A stretch of 64,000 nt of DNA from Rostratula benghalensis. Its lineage: Eukaryota > Chordata > Aves > Charadriiformes > Rostratulidae. Within the stretch, counting starts at the first letter, position 1. Each line of letters begins with the position of its first letter. A program made the translations under genes and the position numbers. Under the pieces are notes generated by a model. The model made no database searches and had not been told where the DNA came from. It worked only from the letters and a program-made list of their open reading frames with translations. This document shows positions 63,948 through 64,000 of this stretch, in pieces. Location of the stretch: NCBI GenBank assembly GCA_013399305.1, contig VXAI01000199.1, positions 102,830-166,829 of the forward strand, read 5' to 3'.

Positions 63948-63976
63948 GAAAAGAAGAGAAAAGAAAAGAAAAAAAA
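63920..63976 (+). repeat. poly(A) followed by GAAAA-type simple repeat
   Basis: A 28-bp A-run is followed by A/G-rich GAAAA units. Part of the A-run coincides with two comb blocks, so its natural length is unknown. The last row (63952-64000) appears untouched, because its second block position (63989-63996) holds mixed bases. Confidence 0.7.
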
Positions 63977-64000
63977 GGGGAAAAAAGCCCAAACAAGACA

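Larger units (their letters stand above)
44989..64000. other. Corrupted contig: A8 blocks overwriting bases with 49-bp period
   Basis: Runs of at least eight A begin at 45006+49k and 45026+49k with unchanged phase to the end of the window. Sampled starts on the grid include 45614, 45643, 48064, 48632, 50543, 53826, 58677, 63842 and 63871. In each 49-base row, columns 18-25 and 38-45 are A and the other 33 columns look like normal avian DNA. Comparison of CR1 copies shows that bases were replaced and length was kept. About 353 of 388 rows are affected, so roughly 5.6 kb has been lost. Untouched rows, for example those near 45.15, 46.38, 47.06, 50.6, 53.0, 55.0, 57.55, 61.2 and 63.15 kb, are always skipped whole. 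Underneath is presumably the upstream MOB3B intron or 5' flank with CR1 copies. No gene can be called reliably here. Confidence 0.97.

Noticed and set aside
45000..64000. Dozens of lysine-rich (plus strand) or phenylalanine-rich (minus strand) open reading frames
   Set aside because: Their K and F runs are translations of the A8 blocks (AAA or TTT codons), which also overwrite natural stop codons. They are a by-product of the 49-bp overwriting.
44989..64000. Interpretation as a novel CRISPR-like or interspersed repeat array (A8 'repeats' with regular spacers of 12 and 21 bp)
   Set aside because: The 'repeat' is pure A and the grid ignores sequence content. It erases bases inside ordinary CR1 elements, and the host is a vertebrate. 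A replacement artefact explains all of it.
44989..64000. Interpretation as poly(A)-phased nucleosome or DNA-bending signal
   Set aside because: Natural A-tract phasing is near 10 bp and imprecise. An exact 49-bp grid of A8 blocks that replace conserved repeat sequence cannot be a biological phasing signal.

Overview
The window is avian nuclear DNA. It is AT-rich intronic sequence with scattered CR1 (chicken repeat 1) LINE fragments that carry the typical ATTCTGTGAT tails, plus two avian-type retroviral LTRs. Two spliced exons on the minus strand identify the gene as MOB3B (MOB kinase activator 3B). Human MOB3B lies at 9p21.2, whose bird counterpart is chromosome Z, so a Z location is likely but cannot be shown from the sequence. 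The exons join in phase to 207 codons, and the family length is about 216. The last nine codons are missing and probably lie beyond the left edge.

Layout on the minus strand, read right to left: 41574-64000 is upstream intron or 5' flank; 41138-41573 is the first coding exon; 12655-41137 is a 28.5-kb intron; 12452-12654 is the second coding exon; 1-12451 is the next intron. The intron sequence holds CR1 pieces, including a decayed 1.7-kb endonuclease-RT fragment at 26.3-28.05 kb. It also holds an ERVL-type LTR at about 20078-20668 and a clean 413-bp solo LTR at 34167-34579 with 6-bp target duplications. I see no RNA genes, CRISPR array or second gene.

The most striking feature is not biological. 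After a 174-bp N gap (44815-44988), the remaining 19 kb carries a rigid comb of A8 blocks with a period of exactly 49 bp. Blocks begin at 45006+49k and 45026+49k. The phase holds to the end of the window, across stretches where the blocks are absent. CR1 copies in the comb, compared with a clean CR1 copy in the same window, show that 8 bases were overwritten with A and nothing was inserted. Counting from the first base after the gap, each 49-base row reads 17 intact, 8 A, 12 intact, 8 A, 4 intact. The trailing 32 columns equal one 64-bit word at 2 bits per base. This fits zeroed 16-bit fields in a packed 49-base record (A=00), i.e. a computational corruption of one contig. About 35 of 388 rows are untouched. 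Every lysine-rich plus-strand or phenylalanine-rich minus-strand reading frame right of 45 kb is a product of this artefact.
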